DNA of 64,000 nucleotides from Roseiflexus sp. RS-1 (GTDB lineage Bacteria > Chloroflexota > Chloroflexia > Chloroflexales > Roseiflexaceae): assembly GCF_000016665.1 (NCBI RefSeq), contig NC_009523.1, forward strand, positions 4,835,501 to 4,899,500, written 5' to 3'. Of this stretch, positions 27,228-36,451 are shown one piece after another. A program made the position numbers and the translations under genes. Each line of letters opens with the position of its first letter. Position 1 is the stretch's first letter. The notes beneath the pieces were generated by a model that did no database searches, was not told where the DNA came from, and was given only the letters and a program-made list of their open reading frames with translations.

Positions 27228-28256
27228 GTGAACCTTCACATTCCGATCTTCGACGGTCATAACGATACCCTTCTGCGTCTCTTCGCATCGAAACACAATG
27301 ATTCGTTCTTTGAGTCGTCCCAGGGGCACATCGACCTGGCGCGCGCCCGCGCTGGCGGTTTTGCTGGCGGCTTCTTCGCGGTCTTTGTTCCTCCTGCGCC
27401 AGGTGAACAGCCAGCGAACGACGACGACCTTCCTGAGCGATTACCGTTCGCCTATGCGCTCGAAACAGCGCTGGCAATGACCGCCCTGCTCTTCCGGATC
27501 GAAGCGCAATCCGCTGGTCAGGTGCGGGTCGCACGCACGGTTGATGACATCGAGCACGGCATCCGAACCAATACGCTGAGCGCGATCCTGCATTTCGAGG
27601 GCGCCGACGCGATCGATCCTGAGTTTCACACACTCGAAGTGCTCTACCGGGCTGGTCTCCGCTCCCTGGGGATCGTCTGGAGTCGCCCGAACGCATTCGG
27701 ATGGGGCGTACCGTTTCGTTTCCCGCACGATCCCGATATTGGTCCTGGTCTGACCGAAGCCGGACACGAACTGGTGCGAATATGCAACCGCCTCGGCATC
27801 ATGATCGATCTGTCGCATCTGAACGAAGCCGGCTTCTGGGATGTGGCGCGCCTGAGCAGCGCACCGCTGGTCGCAACCCACTCGAACGCATATGCCCTCT
27901 GTCCCTCGCCGCGCAACCTGACCGACCGCCAGCTCGACGCGATCCGCGAGTCGGACGGGATGGTCGGCGTCAATTTCCACGTCGGCTTTCTTCGTCGCGA
28001 TGGCAGGCGCGATGCTGCGACGCCGCTGGATGCTGTAGCAGAGCACGTCATCTACCTGGTCGAACGGTTGGGAATTGATCGGGTCGGTTTCGGCTCGGAT
28101 TTCGACGGCGCGCTGATGCCGCACGAGTTGGGAGACGTCGCCGGACTGCCACGCCTGCTGGAGACATTGCGCCGTCACGGGTTCGATGAAGCATCGCTGC
28201 GCAAACTGGCGCACGAAAACTGGGTGCGTGTTTTGAAAAAAACATGGCGCAGGTGA
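27228..28256 (+). CDS. Membrane dipeptidase, peptidase family M19
   Basis: A 342-residue zinc hydrolase of renal-dipeptidase type. The N-terminal metal motif H-x-D is in 'IFDGHNDTLL' (H11, D13), a bridging Glu is in 'LHFEGADAID', and 'VATHSNAYALCPSPRNLTD' carries the third-strand His and substrate-loop residues. 'VGFGSDFDGA' near the C-terminus is also a family mark. It cleaves dipeptides, often with a D-residue at the C-terminus. No signal peptide is visible, so the enzyme is probably cytoplasmic. The start is GTG at 27228. It is followed after 133 bp by a sugar nucleotidyltransferase with no obvious link. Confidence 0.88.
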   Translation: MNLHIPIFDGHNDTLLRLFASKHNDSFFESSQGHIDLARARAGGFAGGFFAVFVPPAPGEQPANDDDLPERLPFAYALETALAMTALLFRIEAQSAGQVRVARTVDDIEHGIRTNTLSAILHFEGADAIDPEFHTLEVLYRAGLRSLGIVWSRPNAFGWGVPFRFPHDPDIGPGLTEAGHELVRICNRLGIMIDLSHLNEAGFWDVARLSSAPLVATHSNAYALCPSPRNLTDRQLDAIRESDGMVGVNFHVGFLRRDGRRDAATPLDAVAEHVIYLVERLGIDRVGFGSDFDGALMPHELGDVAGLPRLLETLRRHGFDEASLRKLAHENWVRVLKKTWRR

Positions 28257-28389
28257 TTCATCGAGATGTCATCAGGGGGGCACATAATGGCGATGACGGA
28301 TGCACGGCGTGAAGCCCGCCGAATGAGAACCCGCAGCAGGAAGGGGCAAACCGCCGGGCAACAGGCTGCGCAATGGAGAACGAACGTTG

Positions 28390-29112
28390 ATGAAAGCGTT
28401 GATCCTGGCGGCAGGCGCCGGCACACGCCTCCGCCCGCTCACCGATACCTGCCCCAAGCCGATGGCGCCAATTGCCGGGAGACCGCTCCTTGCCTGGACG
28501 CTGGAATGGTTGCGGCGCTACGGTGTTACCGACGTGGCGCTGAATCTCCACCATCTGCCGGATGTTGTGCGCGAAGGGCTGGGAGACGGCTCTCGCTTTG
28601 GCATGCGGCTCCACTACGCCGTAGAAACAGAGTTGCGCGGCACAGCTGGCGCACTGCACAATTTCCCCGGTTTTTTCGACCAACCCTTTCTCGTGATCTA
28701 CGGCGACCTGCTGCTCGACATCGACCTCGACGATCTGATCCGGTTTCACCGACAGCGTCGCGCCCTCATGACCCTGGCGCTCAAACGTACCGACCATCCC
28801 CAATCCCAGGGGATGATCGAAGTTGACGCCACCGGTCGTGTGGTGCGCTTCGTCGAAAAACCGGTCGTGTGGGATGGCGGCGATACGGCAAATGCTGGCG
28901 TCTACGTCTGCGAACCCGAAGTTGTAGACTGGACGCCGCCCGGATTCAGCGACTTCGGGCACGACATTATTCCTGCCATGCTGCGCGCTGGCGCGCCGGT
29001 GTATGGTCGCCCGCTGCGCGGCTACCTGCTCGATATCGGCACACCGGCGGCATACGCGCAGGCGCAGCAGGATTGGAGCAGGAGACAGTCCGGGGTTGAA
29101 GGTTTGCCTTGA
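28390..29112 (+). CDS. Sugar-1-phosphate nucleotidyltransferase
   Basis: A 240-residue nucleotidyltransferase. The N-terminus 'MKALILAAGAGTRLRPLTD' with 'CPKPMAPIAGRPLL' is the G-x-G-x-R...K-P signature that binds the NTP and sugar phosphate; 'LVIYGDLLLDID' holds the metal-binding Asp. The short length, without a left-handed beta-helix, fits the mannose-1-phosphate guanylyltransferase/MurNAc-1-phosphate uridylyltransferase group. The specific sugar cannot be told from sequence. ATG 28390 follows TTG in frame; GGAG lies about 11 bp upstream. It would supply nucleotide sugars to the glycosyltransferases elsewhere in the window. Confidence 0.82.
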   Translation: MKALILAAGAGTRLRPLTDTCPKPMAPIAGRPLLAWTLEWLRRYGVTDVALNLHHLPDVVREGLGDGSRFGMRLHYAVETELRGTAGALHNFPGFFDQPFLVIYGDLLLDIDLDDLIRFHRQRRALMTLALKRTDHPQSQGMIEVDATGRVVRFVEKPVVWDGGDTANAGVYVCEPEVVDWTPPGFSDFGHDIIPAMLRAGAPVYGRPLRGYLLDIGTPAAYAQAQQDWSRRQSGVEGLP

Positions 29113-29189
29113 GTGCGGGATGGTCGTTCATAGAACGTTCCTGGCACACTGGAACGGTACGCGACCCCGCACTACCTGCTCACAGGGAT

Positions 29190-29350
29190 GGATTTTTTGG
29201 CAAGCCCCTGCGTGCCATCTCCCATTTCAGGCATCAGAACGCCCACACTCCCCCTTCTCCCCCTGTGGGAGAAGGGGGTTGGGGGGATGAGGAGCAACAG
29301 CGCACGGGAATGCAGAACATCGCTCATCTCTCCCAAACACTCTACACTTG
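29190..29350. repeat. R3 intergenic repeat
   Basis: Full-length form running from TTTTTTGGCAAGCCCCTGCG through the CCCCCTTCTCCC/GGGAGAAGGGGG hairpin to ACTCTACACTTGAGAG. The gap 29113-29658 holds only repeats. Confidence 0.85.
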
Positions 29351-29363
29351 AGAGCGCACTGCC

Positions 29364-29550
29364 TGGGTGCGCGGGCGTCCCGCCCGCATGCAGTAGCACA
29401 AAGGTACGCACTGCCTGGGTGCGCGAGCGCCCCGCCCGCATGCAGTAGCACAAAGGTACGCACCGCCTGGGTGCGCGGGCGTCCCACCCGCACGCAGCAG
29501 CACAAAGGTACGCACCGCCTGGGTGCGCGGGCGTCCCGCCCGCACACAGC
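29364..29550. repeat. GC-palindrome array, about 4 units
   Basis: Units of about 57 bp: TGCGCGGGCGTCCCGCCCGCA plus a joiner GCAGTAGCACAAAGGTACGC. The spacing and palindrome match the array at 22214 but the joiner is different. Confidence 0.92.
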
Positions 29551-29557
29551 GCTATGA

Positions 29558-29645
29558 CCTACTCCCGTTTCAGGCATCAGGACACCCGACCCCCCTTCTC
29601 CCTTCGCGGAAGAAGGGGGTTGGGGGGATGAGGGGCGAAACCGCC
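29558..29645. repeat. R3 intergenic repeat, short copy
   Basis: CCCGTTTCAGGCATCAGGAC, then CCCCCCTTCTCCC/GGAAGAAGGGGG and GGGGGGATGAGGGGC. It abuts the glycosidase stop codon and could act as its terminator hairpin. Confidence 0.8.
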
Positions 29646-29658
29646 TCCTCCGCTGCGC

Positions 29659-31164
29659 CTATGGCATCACCACTTCGACATACTGCGGCAACTCATTCAC
29701 AGCACGCGGAATGAAACCATCGCGATTGTCATCGGAGCAGTAGTATGTCGCCGGTCGTGTCAGGTTTAACTGGTCAGTGCAGATAGCCGTTGCACCCGGT
29801 GGAACCTGGAGATTGTAGAGTACCGGGAAGTCGGCGCGCGGCACCCAGAGAACGTACAACCGGTTGCGCCCCTTCTCGAACGTCAGCACCTGAACACTCC
29901 TGATCTGATCGGGAGGCGGTTCAACCGGCGGCGAACCGATGTAGCGCGCCCCGGCGAGCAAACGCGCCGAATTGCGGAAGGCATAGAACGATGGGCGCGG
30001 CACCAATCCATTGTCGGTTTCATCAACCAGGTGGCTCTGCAGAAAGCCTTCGCCGCGGAACGAAATCGGATACCAGAACGCCCCCAGCAGGTTGAGCGCC
30101 AGCGCCTGTGCATAGATCCGCGCCGCGTAGTTTGCCTGGCGGCGGAGAAAATCCGGCGGGCACTGCGATGGAGCAGGGCAGGTCGCAGCAATTTCGGTCG
30201 CCACCATCGGTTTTGCACGCAGCCCATGCTCATCGAGCAGGCGTCGCAGGCGCCAGTACTTGAACAGGAGACGATCACCGGCGCCCCACTCGCCATAGGC
30301 GTGGAAACTGAGCGCATCGAATGACTGTGCCGCACCGGCCGCCAGCATACCACGCACGAATCCGAGCGTGTGCGTGTCATCGGGCCAGCGATGCATCAAC
30401 GCCCCGCCCCACACCTGCGCATTTGGATTGCCCGCCTTGACCGCAGGATAGACCGCACGCAGCACCTGACCGTAGTAGTCGCCGCCGTAGTACGGAGCGT
30501 TATACGTCGCCCAGCAGCCAAACCCCTCATTGCCGACCACCTCGTCTGGACGAAAATCAGGTTCGTTCCAGATCTCCCAGTGATCCACACGCAGATCGCC
30601 GCTGGAGAATCGCTGAGCGGCCGCCCGCATGAATGCCGCAAATTCAGGGATGGCGTCTGGACGCGGCGCACTGCACAATTTGCCGGGGATGCTCTGCGCC
30701 CACGAGGGCGACCACTGAACGACCAGCGTTGGCTCGATCCCCCTTGCGCGCAGGCGCCGCACATTGCGCTCGACATCAGCAATTGCCTCCCAGCGATACC
30801 CGCCGCCACGCACCGGCTCCACCAGCGCCCACAGCACATCACCTGCGCGCGACCAGCGTGGACTGGCTTCCGCCACCAGCGGCATGACGCTATCCGGCGC
30901 ATAGGTGCGCACATCGAAACCAAAAGGGCTGGGTGGCGTCGGTATGCTGATGAACGGGAGAAAAGCAAGGTATGTTGACGACTGCGTATCGACAGTCATT
31001 GCCTGATCGGAGGCATCAACCGGCGCTACCGAAGAGGTCTCTCCTACGTCGGCATTGTCGCCAGCGCCTGGTGGAGAGGGCTCCTGCTGCGCACCTGCCG
31101 ACATCACCGGCATGACAGCATACATCAGGATGAGTATCAGAAAGAAACGGCGCAAACGATCCAT
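29659..31164 (-). CDS. Secreted clan-A glycoside hydrolase-like protein
   Basis: A 501-residue protein with an N-terminal signal or anchor ('FFLILILMYAVMPVMSAGA' at about 7-25) and an acidic Ser/Thr/Pro spacer to about residue 65. A TIM barrel of GH5/GH39 type follows. 'HWEIWNEPDF' gives the acid/base Glu after Asn, and 'PMVATEIAATC' supplies a likely nucleophile Glu. Both catalytic acids therefore seem present. The substrate is unknown; a glucan, xylan or mannan exo-type is possible. I chose ATG 31164 (MDRLRRFF); the frame is open to 31284, and a start 6 codons upstream is also possible. It is convergent with repeats and divergent from the MaoC-Ptb gene. Confidence 0.75.
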   Translation of the reverse strand: MDRLRRFFLILILMYAVMPVMSAGAQQEPSPPGAGDNADVGETSSVAPVDASDQAMTVDTQSSTYLAFLPFISIPTPPSPFGFDVRTYAPDSVMPLVAEASPRWSRAGDVLWALVEPVRGGGYRWEAIADVERNVRRLRARGIEPTLVVQWSPSWAQSIPGKLCSAPRPDAIPEFAAFMRAAAQRFSSGDLRVDHWEIWNEPDFRPDEVVGNEGFGCWATYNAPYYGGDYYGQVLRAVYPAVKAGNPNAQVWGGALMHRWPDDTHTLGFVRGMLAAGAAQSFDALSFHAYGEWGAGDRLLFKYWRLRRLLDEHGLRAKPMVATEIAATCPAPSQCPPDFLRRQANYAARIYAQALALNLLGAFWYPISFRGEGFLQSHLVDETDNGLVPRPSFYAFRNSARLLAGARYIGSPPVEPPPDQIRSVQVLTFEKGRNRLYVLWVPRADFPVLYNLQVPPGATAICTDQLNLTRPATYYCSDDNRDGFIPRAVNELPQYVEVVMP

Positions 31165-31355
31165 GAACACAATGCACGATGTCATGCTTTTCGCCCATAT
31201 TATAACCGGAATACGATGGGAAATACACACAAAATCGATACGATCTGGCAACAATTTTGTAGCATTCCCGGATTCAGCATCCACTGTCGTACATGCCGGG
31301 GATGCCTGCTGTAACTCTCACACGTATGCTGAACATGCGGAAGGGAGGCTGTGCA

Positions 31356-32750
31356 ATGACGGAATACATCGAAAATCGCACCTTCGACGAAATCAAGATT
31401 GGCGATCGGGCGTCGCTGACGCGCACCCTGACCAAAGCCGATATCGAACTGTTCGCGGTTATGTCGGGCGACGTCAATCCGGCACATCTGGACGAGGAAT
31501 ACGCGCGCAGCGACATCTTCCACAAGATCATCGCCCACGGCATGTGGGGCGGCGCCCTGATTTCGACGGTTCTCGGCACGATGCTCCCCGGTCCAGGCAC
31601 GATCTACCTGAGCCAGACCTTGCGCTTCCGTCGTCCGGTGACCATCGGCGACACAATCACAGTGGCAGTGACCGTAACGGCAAAAGACCCGGAGAAACGC
31701 CGCGTGACCCTCGACTGCCAGTGCATCAACCAGCACGGCGAAGTTGTGATCAGCGGTAACGCTGAAGTGCTCGCGCCAACCGAGAAAGTCAAGCGTCAGC
31801 GTGTCAGCCTGCCAGAGGTGCTGCTGCACAAACCAGGGGCGAACTACGAAGCGATTATCAAACGCGCATCATCGCTCGGACCGGTGCGGGCGGCGGTTGT
31901 GTTTCCCTCGGAGCCGATTGCGTTCCACGGCATCGTTGAGGCAACTCAGGCAAACCTGATCGACCCGATCATCATTGGTCCGGAGATGCCGCTGCGTCGT
32001 GTTGCAGAAACGCTGGATATCAACCTCGACGCCTTCCATCTTGAACCAACCAGCGATGGACGCACCGCAGCCGCACGCGCTGTCGCCATGGCGCGCACCG
32101 GCAAAGTTGAGGCAATCGTCGATCCTGGAGTGCGCTATTACGGGCTGTTGCACGAACTGGTCGCTCACGAAACCGGCATCGTCGATCATCGACGATTGAG
32201 CCACGTCTATGCTATGGACGTGCCCAATTATCCGCGTCTGCTGTTCATCACCGACGCAGGTATGAATACCGACCCGACCCTCGAAGAAAAGCGGGCAATC
32301 GTGCAGAACGCCATAGACCTGGCGCTGGCGCTCGGCGTGGAACAGCCAAAAGTCGCCATTCTCGCAGCGGTGGAAACGATCAACCCCAGATTGCGCTCAA
32401 CGCTCGATGCAGCCGCGCTGTGCAAAATGGTCGACCGCGGGCAGATCGTCGGCGGTCTGGTGGATGGTCCGCTGACCTTCGAGAACGCCGTCTCGCCCGA
32501 AGCGGTGCGTCAGGCGAAACTGACCTCACCGGTCGCCGGGCAGGCCGACATTCTCGTTGCGCCAGACCTGGAAGCAGGAACAATGCTGGTGCAGCAACTC
32601 GACCGTCTGGCGAACGCACAGTCGGCTGGCATTGTGGTTGGCGGGCGTGTACCGGTGGCGCTGCCCGAACCCAGCGGCAACCCGCAGAGCGTCCTGGCTG
32701 CATGCGCCATGGCAGTGCTGGTCGCACGCTCTGCCGGTAAACACGACTGA
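31356..32750 (+). CDS. MaoC-like hydratase fused to phosphate acetyl/butyryltransferase
   Basis: A 464-residue fusion. Residues 1-145 are a hot-dog MaoC domain: 'GDRASLTRTLTKADIELFAVMSGDVNPAHLDEEYA' in blocks, with the (R)-hydratase Asp/His region 'DVNPAHLD' and 'IIAHGMWGGAL'. Residues about 160-460 are a Pta/Ptb domain ('FITDAGMNTDPTLEEK', 'VDGPLTFENAVSPEA', 'ADILVAPDLEAGTML'). The first would hydrate enoyl-CoA; the second exchanges phosphate and CoA on short acyl groups. The natural fusion occurs in several bacterial phyla. ATG 31356 follows GGAAGGGAGG. The physiological acyl chain is not evident. Confidence 0.88.
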   Translation: MTEYIENRTFDEIKIGDRASLTRTLTKADIELFAVMSGDVNPAHLDEEYARSDIFHKIIAHGMWGGALISTVLGTMLPGPGTIYLSQTLRFRRPVTIGDTITVAVTVTAKDPEKRRVTLDCQCINQHGEVVISGNAEVLAPTEKVKRQRVSLPEVLLHKPGANYEAIIKRASSLGPVRAAVVFPSEPIAFHGIVEATQANLIDPIIIGPEMPLRRVAETLDINLDAFHLEPTSDGRTAAARAVAMARTGKVEAIVDPGVRYYGLLHELVAHETGIVDHRRLSHVYAMDVPNYPRLLFITDAGMNTDPTLEEKRAIVQNAIDLALALGVEQPKVAILAAVETINPRLRSTLDAAALCKMVDRGQIVGGLVDGPLTFENAVSPEAVRQAKLTSPVAGQADILVAPDLEAGTMLVQQLDRLANAQSAGIVVGGRVPVALPEPSGNPQSVLAACAMAVLVARSAGKHD

Positions 32751-32763
32751 GGGAATGCGCGAC

Positions 32764-33120
32764 TCACGTTTCCCGCCGCTGTTCGGGCATCCATGCGCTC
32801 AACGCAGCATGCACGAGCCAGGGAACCATCGCCAGCAGCAGAAAGACGATCAGCAGCGGATAGAACGTCAGGTACAGCATCACCGGCGGCAGAGAGAAGG
32901 GAAGCGCGATCAGCATGGCGCGCAGACGCCCAAGCGCCACCGCCGGACCGATCAGCAACGCCGTCGAGATGACAATCCACATCTCTGTTTCGCTCAGAAT
33001 CTCAGCATCCAGCATCCCCGGAGACCACAGCGCGTCCCCTGCCAGCAATCGACGACCAAAGAACGCTATCAGGCCAGCGATCAACACCATATAGCCGCGC
33101 GTTACCCGATGCATGAACAT
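32764..33120 (-). CDS. Small membrane protein of unknown function
   Basis: 118 residues with three or four hydrophobic segments: about 10-25 'GYMVLIAGLIAFFG', 50-65 'MWIVISTALLIGPAVAL' and 72-103 'MLIALPFSLPPVMLYLTFYPLLIVFLLLA' in blocks. It has no family signature I recognise. Start choice is ATG 33120 or 33114, with AAAGGGTGAAG upstream; the longer frame enters the repeat array. It is convergent with the MaoC-Ptb gene and 14 bp from its stop. Confidence 0.6.
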   Translation of the reverse strand: MFMHRVTRGYMVLIAGLIAFFGRRLLAGDALWSPGMLDAEILSETEMWIVISTALLIGPAVALGRLRAMLIALPFSLPPVMLYLTFYPLLIVFLLLAMVPWLVHAALSAWMPEQRRET

Positions 33121-33169
33121 ACGCTTCACCCTTTCCAATGTTTTTCTTCGGCGGCAACCGCCTGCCGCC

Positions 33170-33845
33170 GCCATTCCCCCCGCTGCCGGTACGGGCGCAG
33201 CGCTGCTGCACCCCTACGCGCCCCTCCCGCTGCCACCGCTGCCGGTACGGGCGCAGCGCTGCTGCGCCCCTATCGCGCCCTCCCGCCGCTGCCGCCGCTA
33301 CGGGCGCAGCGCTGCGGCGCCCCTACGCGCCCCTCCGCGCCCCTCCCGCCGCTGCCGCCGCTACGGGCGCAGCGCTGCTGCGCCCCTACGCGCCCCTCCC
33401 GCCGCCGCCGCTGCCGGTACGGGCGCAGCGCTGCTGCGCCCCTATCGCGCCCTCCCGCCGCTGCCGCCGCTACGGGCGCAGCGCTGCTGCGCCCCTCCGC
33501 GCCCCTCCCGCCGCCGCCGCCGCTACGGGCGCAGCGCTGCTGCACCCCTACGCGCCCCTCCCGCTGCCACCGCTGCCGGTACGGGCGCAGCGCTGCTGCG
33601 CCCCTCCGCGCCCCTCCCGCCGCCGCCGCCGCTACGGGCGCAGCGCTGCTGCGCACCTCCGCGCCTCTCCCGCTGCCGCCGCTGCCGGTACGGGCGCAGC
33701 GCTGCTGCGCCCCTATCGCGCCCTCCCGCCGCTGCCGCCGCTACGGGCGCAGCGCTGCGGCGCCCCTACGCACCCCTACTCGCCCCGCTCGCCGCTGCCG
33801 GTACGGGCGCAGCGCTGCGGCGCCCCTACGCGCCCCGCTCGCCTC
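33170..33845. repeat. GC-rich tandem array with CGCAGCGCTGCTGCG palindrome
   Basis: About twelve units of 50-57 bp built from TACGGGCGCAGCGCTGCTGCGCC, CCTCCCGCC and GCCGCCGCT. The palindrome GGCGCAGCGCTGCTGCGCC recurs in each. Unit length is often a multiple of 3 and the codons avoid stops, so frames stay open for hundreds of residues on several frames. These are Ala/Arg/Pro composition artefacts. Confidence 0.95.
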
Positions 33846-33899
33846 AATAATGATATAATACCACTCTCATTCGCCCCTCGATCTGGAGGCGCATCAGAC

Positions 33900-35183
33900 A
33901 TGCCCACGCTGTCCCGCTGGCGCACCGGACATGCTCAGCCAGCAGACATCCAGAAGCAGAATGAACGGAGCGTCCTGATCGATGGCCTGGGGGTCGGCAT
34001 CGTCACCGGCGTTTCAACCTTCCTCAGCGTCTTCCTGACCCGCCTGGGCGCATCTCCGTTCCTGGTCGGACTGCTCACCGCACTCCCCGCGCTGACCGGC
34101 ATGCTCCTCGCCATTCCTGCCGGGCGGTTCCTTGAACGCCAGCGCAACATGGCGCCCTGGTACTCGTGGCCCCGCGCAATGGTGCAGGGATCGTTCGTTT
34201 TGATGGGGTTGATTCCCTTCTTCGTCAGCCAGCAGATCACGGTGTATGCTGTCATTGTCATCTGGGCGCTGGTCACGATCCCGCAGACGATTGTCAATAT
34301 TACTTTCACCGTGGTTATGGGCGCGGTTGCAGGACCCCGCCGACGTCAGTATCTGATGAGTCGCCGCTGGTCGGTGCTTGGCGCAACTACGGCGATCACT
34401 GTCGCTGCGATCGGCGCGTTTCTCGACAACGTCCCATTCCCGCTCAACTACCAGATCGTCTTTATCGCATCGTTTGTCGGCGGGGCGCTGAGTTTCTTTT
34501 TCTCCCGACGATTGACGATTCCGGACAATCCGCCGCCCCAACGTGATGTTGTCCAGCAATCGTTAGGCGCGTATCTCAGCGATATGCTGGCAGTGTTGCG
34601 TGAACCATCGCCGTTCAGCCGGTTTGTCATCAGTGCATTCGTGTTCAACCTGGGCATGATGATGGCGCTGCCGCTCTTTCCGCTCTACTGGGTGCGCCAG
34701 CTCAACGCCTCCGATTTCTGGATCGGCTTGATCAATACGACCAACAACGGCGTGTTGCTGGTCGCCTATTTTATCTGGACGGCGCTCACCCGCCGCAAGG
34801 GGAACGTGCTGGCGCTCCGAATCTGTGTGTTCGGACTGGTGCTGTATCCGCTGTTGACTGCGCTGACGCCGCGAGTCGAACCGCTGGTGTTCTACGCGGC
34901 GCTGGCGGGCATCTTCGGCGCGGGGTTAAACCTGGTGTTGTTCGATATTTCACTTTCCACCGCGCCGCCTGAGCGCACAGCGGCATATATCGCGCTGTAC
35001 CAGTTGACGACCTACATCGCAACGCTGGTGGCGCCACTGGTCGGCACTCTCCTGGCAGACCTGTTCGGATACACGCCGGCGCTGCTCACCGGAGCTGCAT
35101 TCCGTCTTGCTGGCGCGATCCTTTTTGTATGGTTAGGCGTTGGCGTCACTTCCGAGCGTCCACGCGCGGTGCAAACTGCATGA
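33900..35183 (+). CDS. MFS transporter
   Basis: A 427-residue protein with about 12 transmembrane helices in two halves. Major-facilitator features include 'FLERQRNMAPWYSWPRAMVQ' after TM2, in place of the usual loop 2-3 motif, and 'GAVAGPRRRQYLMSRRW' in the loop after TM4. The overall look is of the uncharacterised MFS_1 group (drug, sugar or peptide exporters); the substrate is unknown. The true start is ATG 33900 after CTGGAGGCG. The frame is open far upstream only because it runs through the repeat array. A TATAAT-like box (33853-33858) could drive it. It is followed by a YgjP-like gene whose ribosome site overlaps this stop codon, so they form a likely operon. Confidence 0.85.
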   Translation: MPTLSRWRTGHAQPADIQKQNERSVLIDGLGVGIVTGVSTFLSVFLTRLGASPFLVGLLTALPALTGMLLAIPAGRFLERQRNMAPWYSWPRAMVQGSFVLMGLIPFFVSQQITVYAVIVIWALVTIPQTIVNITFTVVMGAVAGPRRRQYLMSRRWSVLGATTAITVAAIGAFLDNVPFPLNYQIVFIASFVGGALSFFFSRRLTIPDNPPPQRDVVQQSLGAYLSDMLAVLREPSPFSRFVISAFVFNLGMMMALPLFPLYWVRQLNASDFWIGLINTTNNGVLLVAYFIWTALTRRKGNVLALRICVFGLVLYPLLTALTPRVEPLVFYAALAGIFGAGLNLVLFDISLSTAPPERTAAYIALYQLTTYIATLVAPLVGTLLADLFGYTPALLTGAAFRLAGAILFVWLGVGVTSERPRAVQTA

Positions 35184-35193
35184 GGAGATCACA

Positions 35194-35784
35194 ATGGCAG
35201 ATCGGCGCCAGATCACCATCGCAGGGACAACGCTGACAGTGCTTATCGAACGCAAAGCGGTCAAGAACATCAATGCCCGTCTCCGTGATACAACGCTGCA
35301 CATCAGCGCACCGCACGCAGTCGACGATACGGCGCTTGATCGGGCAATCATCGAACTCGCGCGCCGCCTGATTCAGCGCGTTCATAAGCGGCAGATCAAC
35401 AACGAAGAAGATGCGCTGGCGCTGGTACGCCAGGTTGCCGCGCGCTTTCCCAACCCGCCGGTCATCGAGCACGCAACGTTTACCCTCACCGAAGCGCGCT
35501 GGGGGAGTTACAGCGCCGCTACCGGCACAGTGCGCTTGAACGCGACGCTCCTGCGCATGCCGCGCTGGGTGCTCGAAGCGGTTGCCGCCCACGAAATCGC
35601 GCATGCCTTCCATCCCAACCATTCGCCAGCATTCTGGCGTCTCCTCCGCAGCGTCTGCCCTGATACTGATCGCGCGCAGGCGTTTCTCGCCGCAGTCGCC
35701 TGGATGGCGCGTTCGTGGGACGGTATGCCGCCGGTGGAACGCGCGCTGCTGGCGCAGGTGCACGACGAGGTCGGTGACGTGTGA
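35194..35784 (+). CDS. YgjP/SprT-like metalloprotein (M48-type HExxH)
   Basis: A 196-residue protein. Residues about 1-95 are a beta-rich N-terminal part; 'ARWGSYSAATGTVRLN' is the conserved W-G-S strand of the YgjP/DUF45 family. 'AAHEIAHAFHPNHSPAFWRLL' supplies the zinc motif H-E-x-x-H and the third His in N-H-S. Family members are presumed zinc peptidases; their cellular substrates are mostly unknown, and some sit beside restriction systems, though none is seen here. ATG 35194 follows TGAGGAGATC, which overlaps the MFS stop, so the two are co-transcribed. Confidence 0.82.
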   Translation: MADRRQITIAGTTLTVLIERKAVKNINARLRDTTLHISAPHAVDDTALDRAIIELARRLIQRVHKRQINNEEDALALVRQVAARFPNPPVIEHATFTLTEARWGSYSAATGTVRLNATLLRMPRWVLEAVAAHEIAHAFHPNHSPAFWRLLRSVCPDTDRAQAFLAAVAWMARSWDGMPPVERALLAQVHDEVGDV

Positions 35785-35802
35785 CCGCGCCTGACCAACC
35801 CT

Positions 35803-35831
35803 TTGACAGCAAACGTCGGCTATGCTAGAAT
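35803..35831 (+). promoter_or_regulatory. Sigma70 promoter of tRNA-Cys
   Basis: TTGACA (35803-35808), 17 bp, TAGAAT (35826-35831). The tRNA begins 10 bp downstream. This is the best-matched promoter on intact chromosomal DNA in the window. Confidence 0.8.
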
Positions 35832-35841
35832 CGGCATAGAC

Positions 35842-35913
<72 letters not shown>

Positions 35914-36296
35914 CCATCATTCTGCGTGGCGCTGGCAAAGAACCTGTCAGCCCACGCTCATTCCGCCAGCACACAGAACGTGCGCCGTACACCTGCAAGA
36001 GCGCACGAAGGCGACGACGCTGCAACGCCAGGCAGTGGCATAACCTGCCTGGAGATTTTCCGGTTGTCCCTTGCCAGGCGTAACTTAAATCGACTGCCAC
36101 GAAGCCGGGAGACTCGCGCAACGGGAGCGCGACGGCTCCAGCGTGCCTGATGACCGACAACATTGTACCATCCAGCTCTTCCGGTCATTGCGTAGTATGA
36201 GGCATGCACTGGCTCGATGACAGGATATCATCGAATTGTGAATATACTGTCACACAATCGTTCACGTTGGTGGTAACAATCCCTGCTATCATGAGG

Positions 36297-36364
36297 GTGG
36301 GTTCGCCGGGAAGCGACCCACGCGCCAGTGGTATATCAACCGTTGTGGCAGGCATCTGCCACAA
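36297..36364 (+). other. Two consecutive hairpins upstream of a hypothetical gene
   Basis: Hairpin 1: GTGGGTTCGC with GCGACCCAC (36298-36322 region, one bulge). Hairpin 2: TTGTGGCAG-GCAT-CTGCCACAA (36343-36364), a perfect 9-bp stem with a 4-nt loop. No T-run follows, so they are not classical terminators. They may be a structured leader for the gene at 36452, or repeats. The remainder of the 538-bp gap 35914-36451 shows no gene. Confidence 0.4.
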
Positions 36365-36451
36365 CATGAGAAGGGCGGATGTCGTCTCGCAATGATGCAT
36401 GGCGCCGATAAACGCGAAGTGCGCGACCGCTCCTGGAAAGGACGCATCGCT

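Noticed and set aside
28266..28826. 186-residue frame overlapping the nucleotidyltransferase start
   Set aside because: Composition is Arg/Pro-rich and antiphase to a clear sugar nucleotidyltransferase.
33138..33899. N-terminal extension of the MFS protein
   Set aside because: Pure repeat-encoded Ala/Arg/Pro; a ribosome site and first TM helix place the start at 33900.
36297..36364. Known riboswitch class (GEMM, ydaO and similar considered)
   Set aside because: No consensus core of a riboswitch class could be matched by eye; kept only as hairpins.
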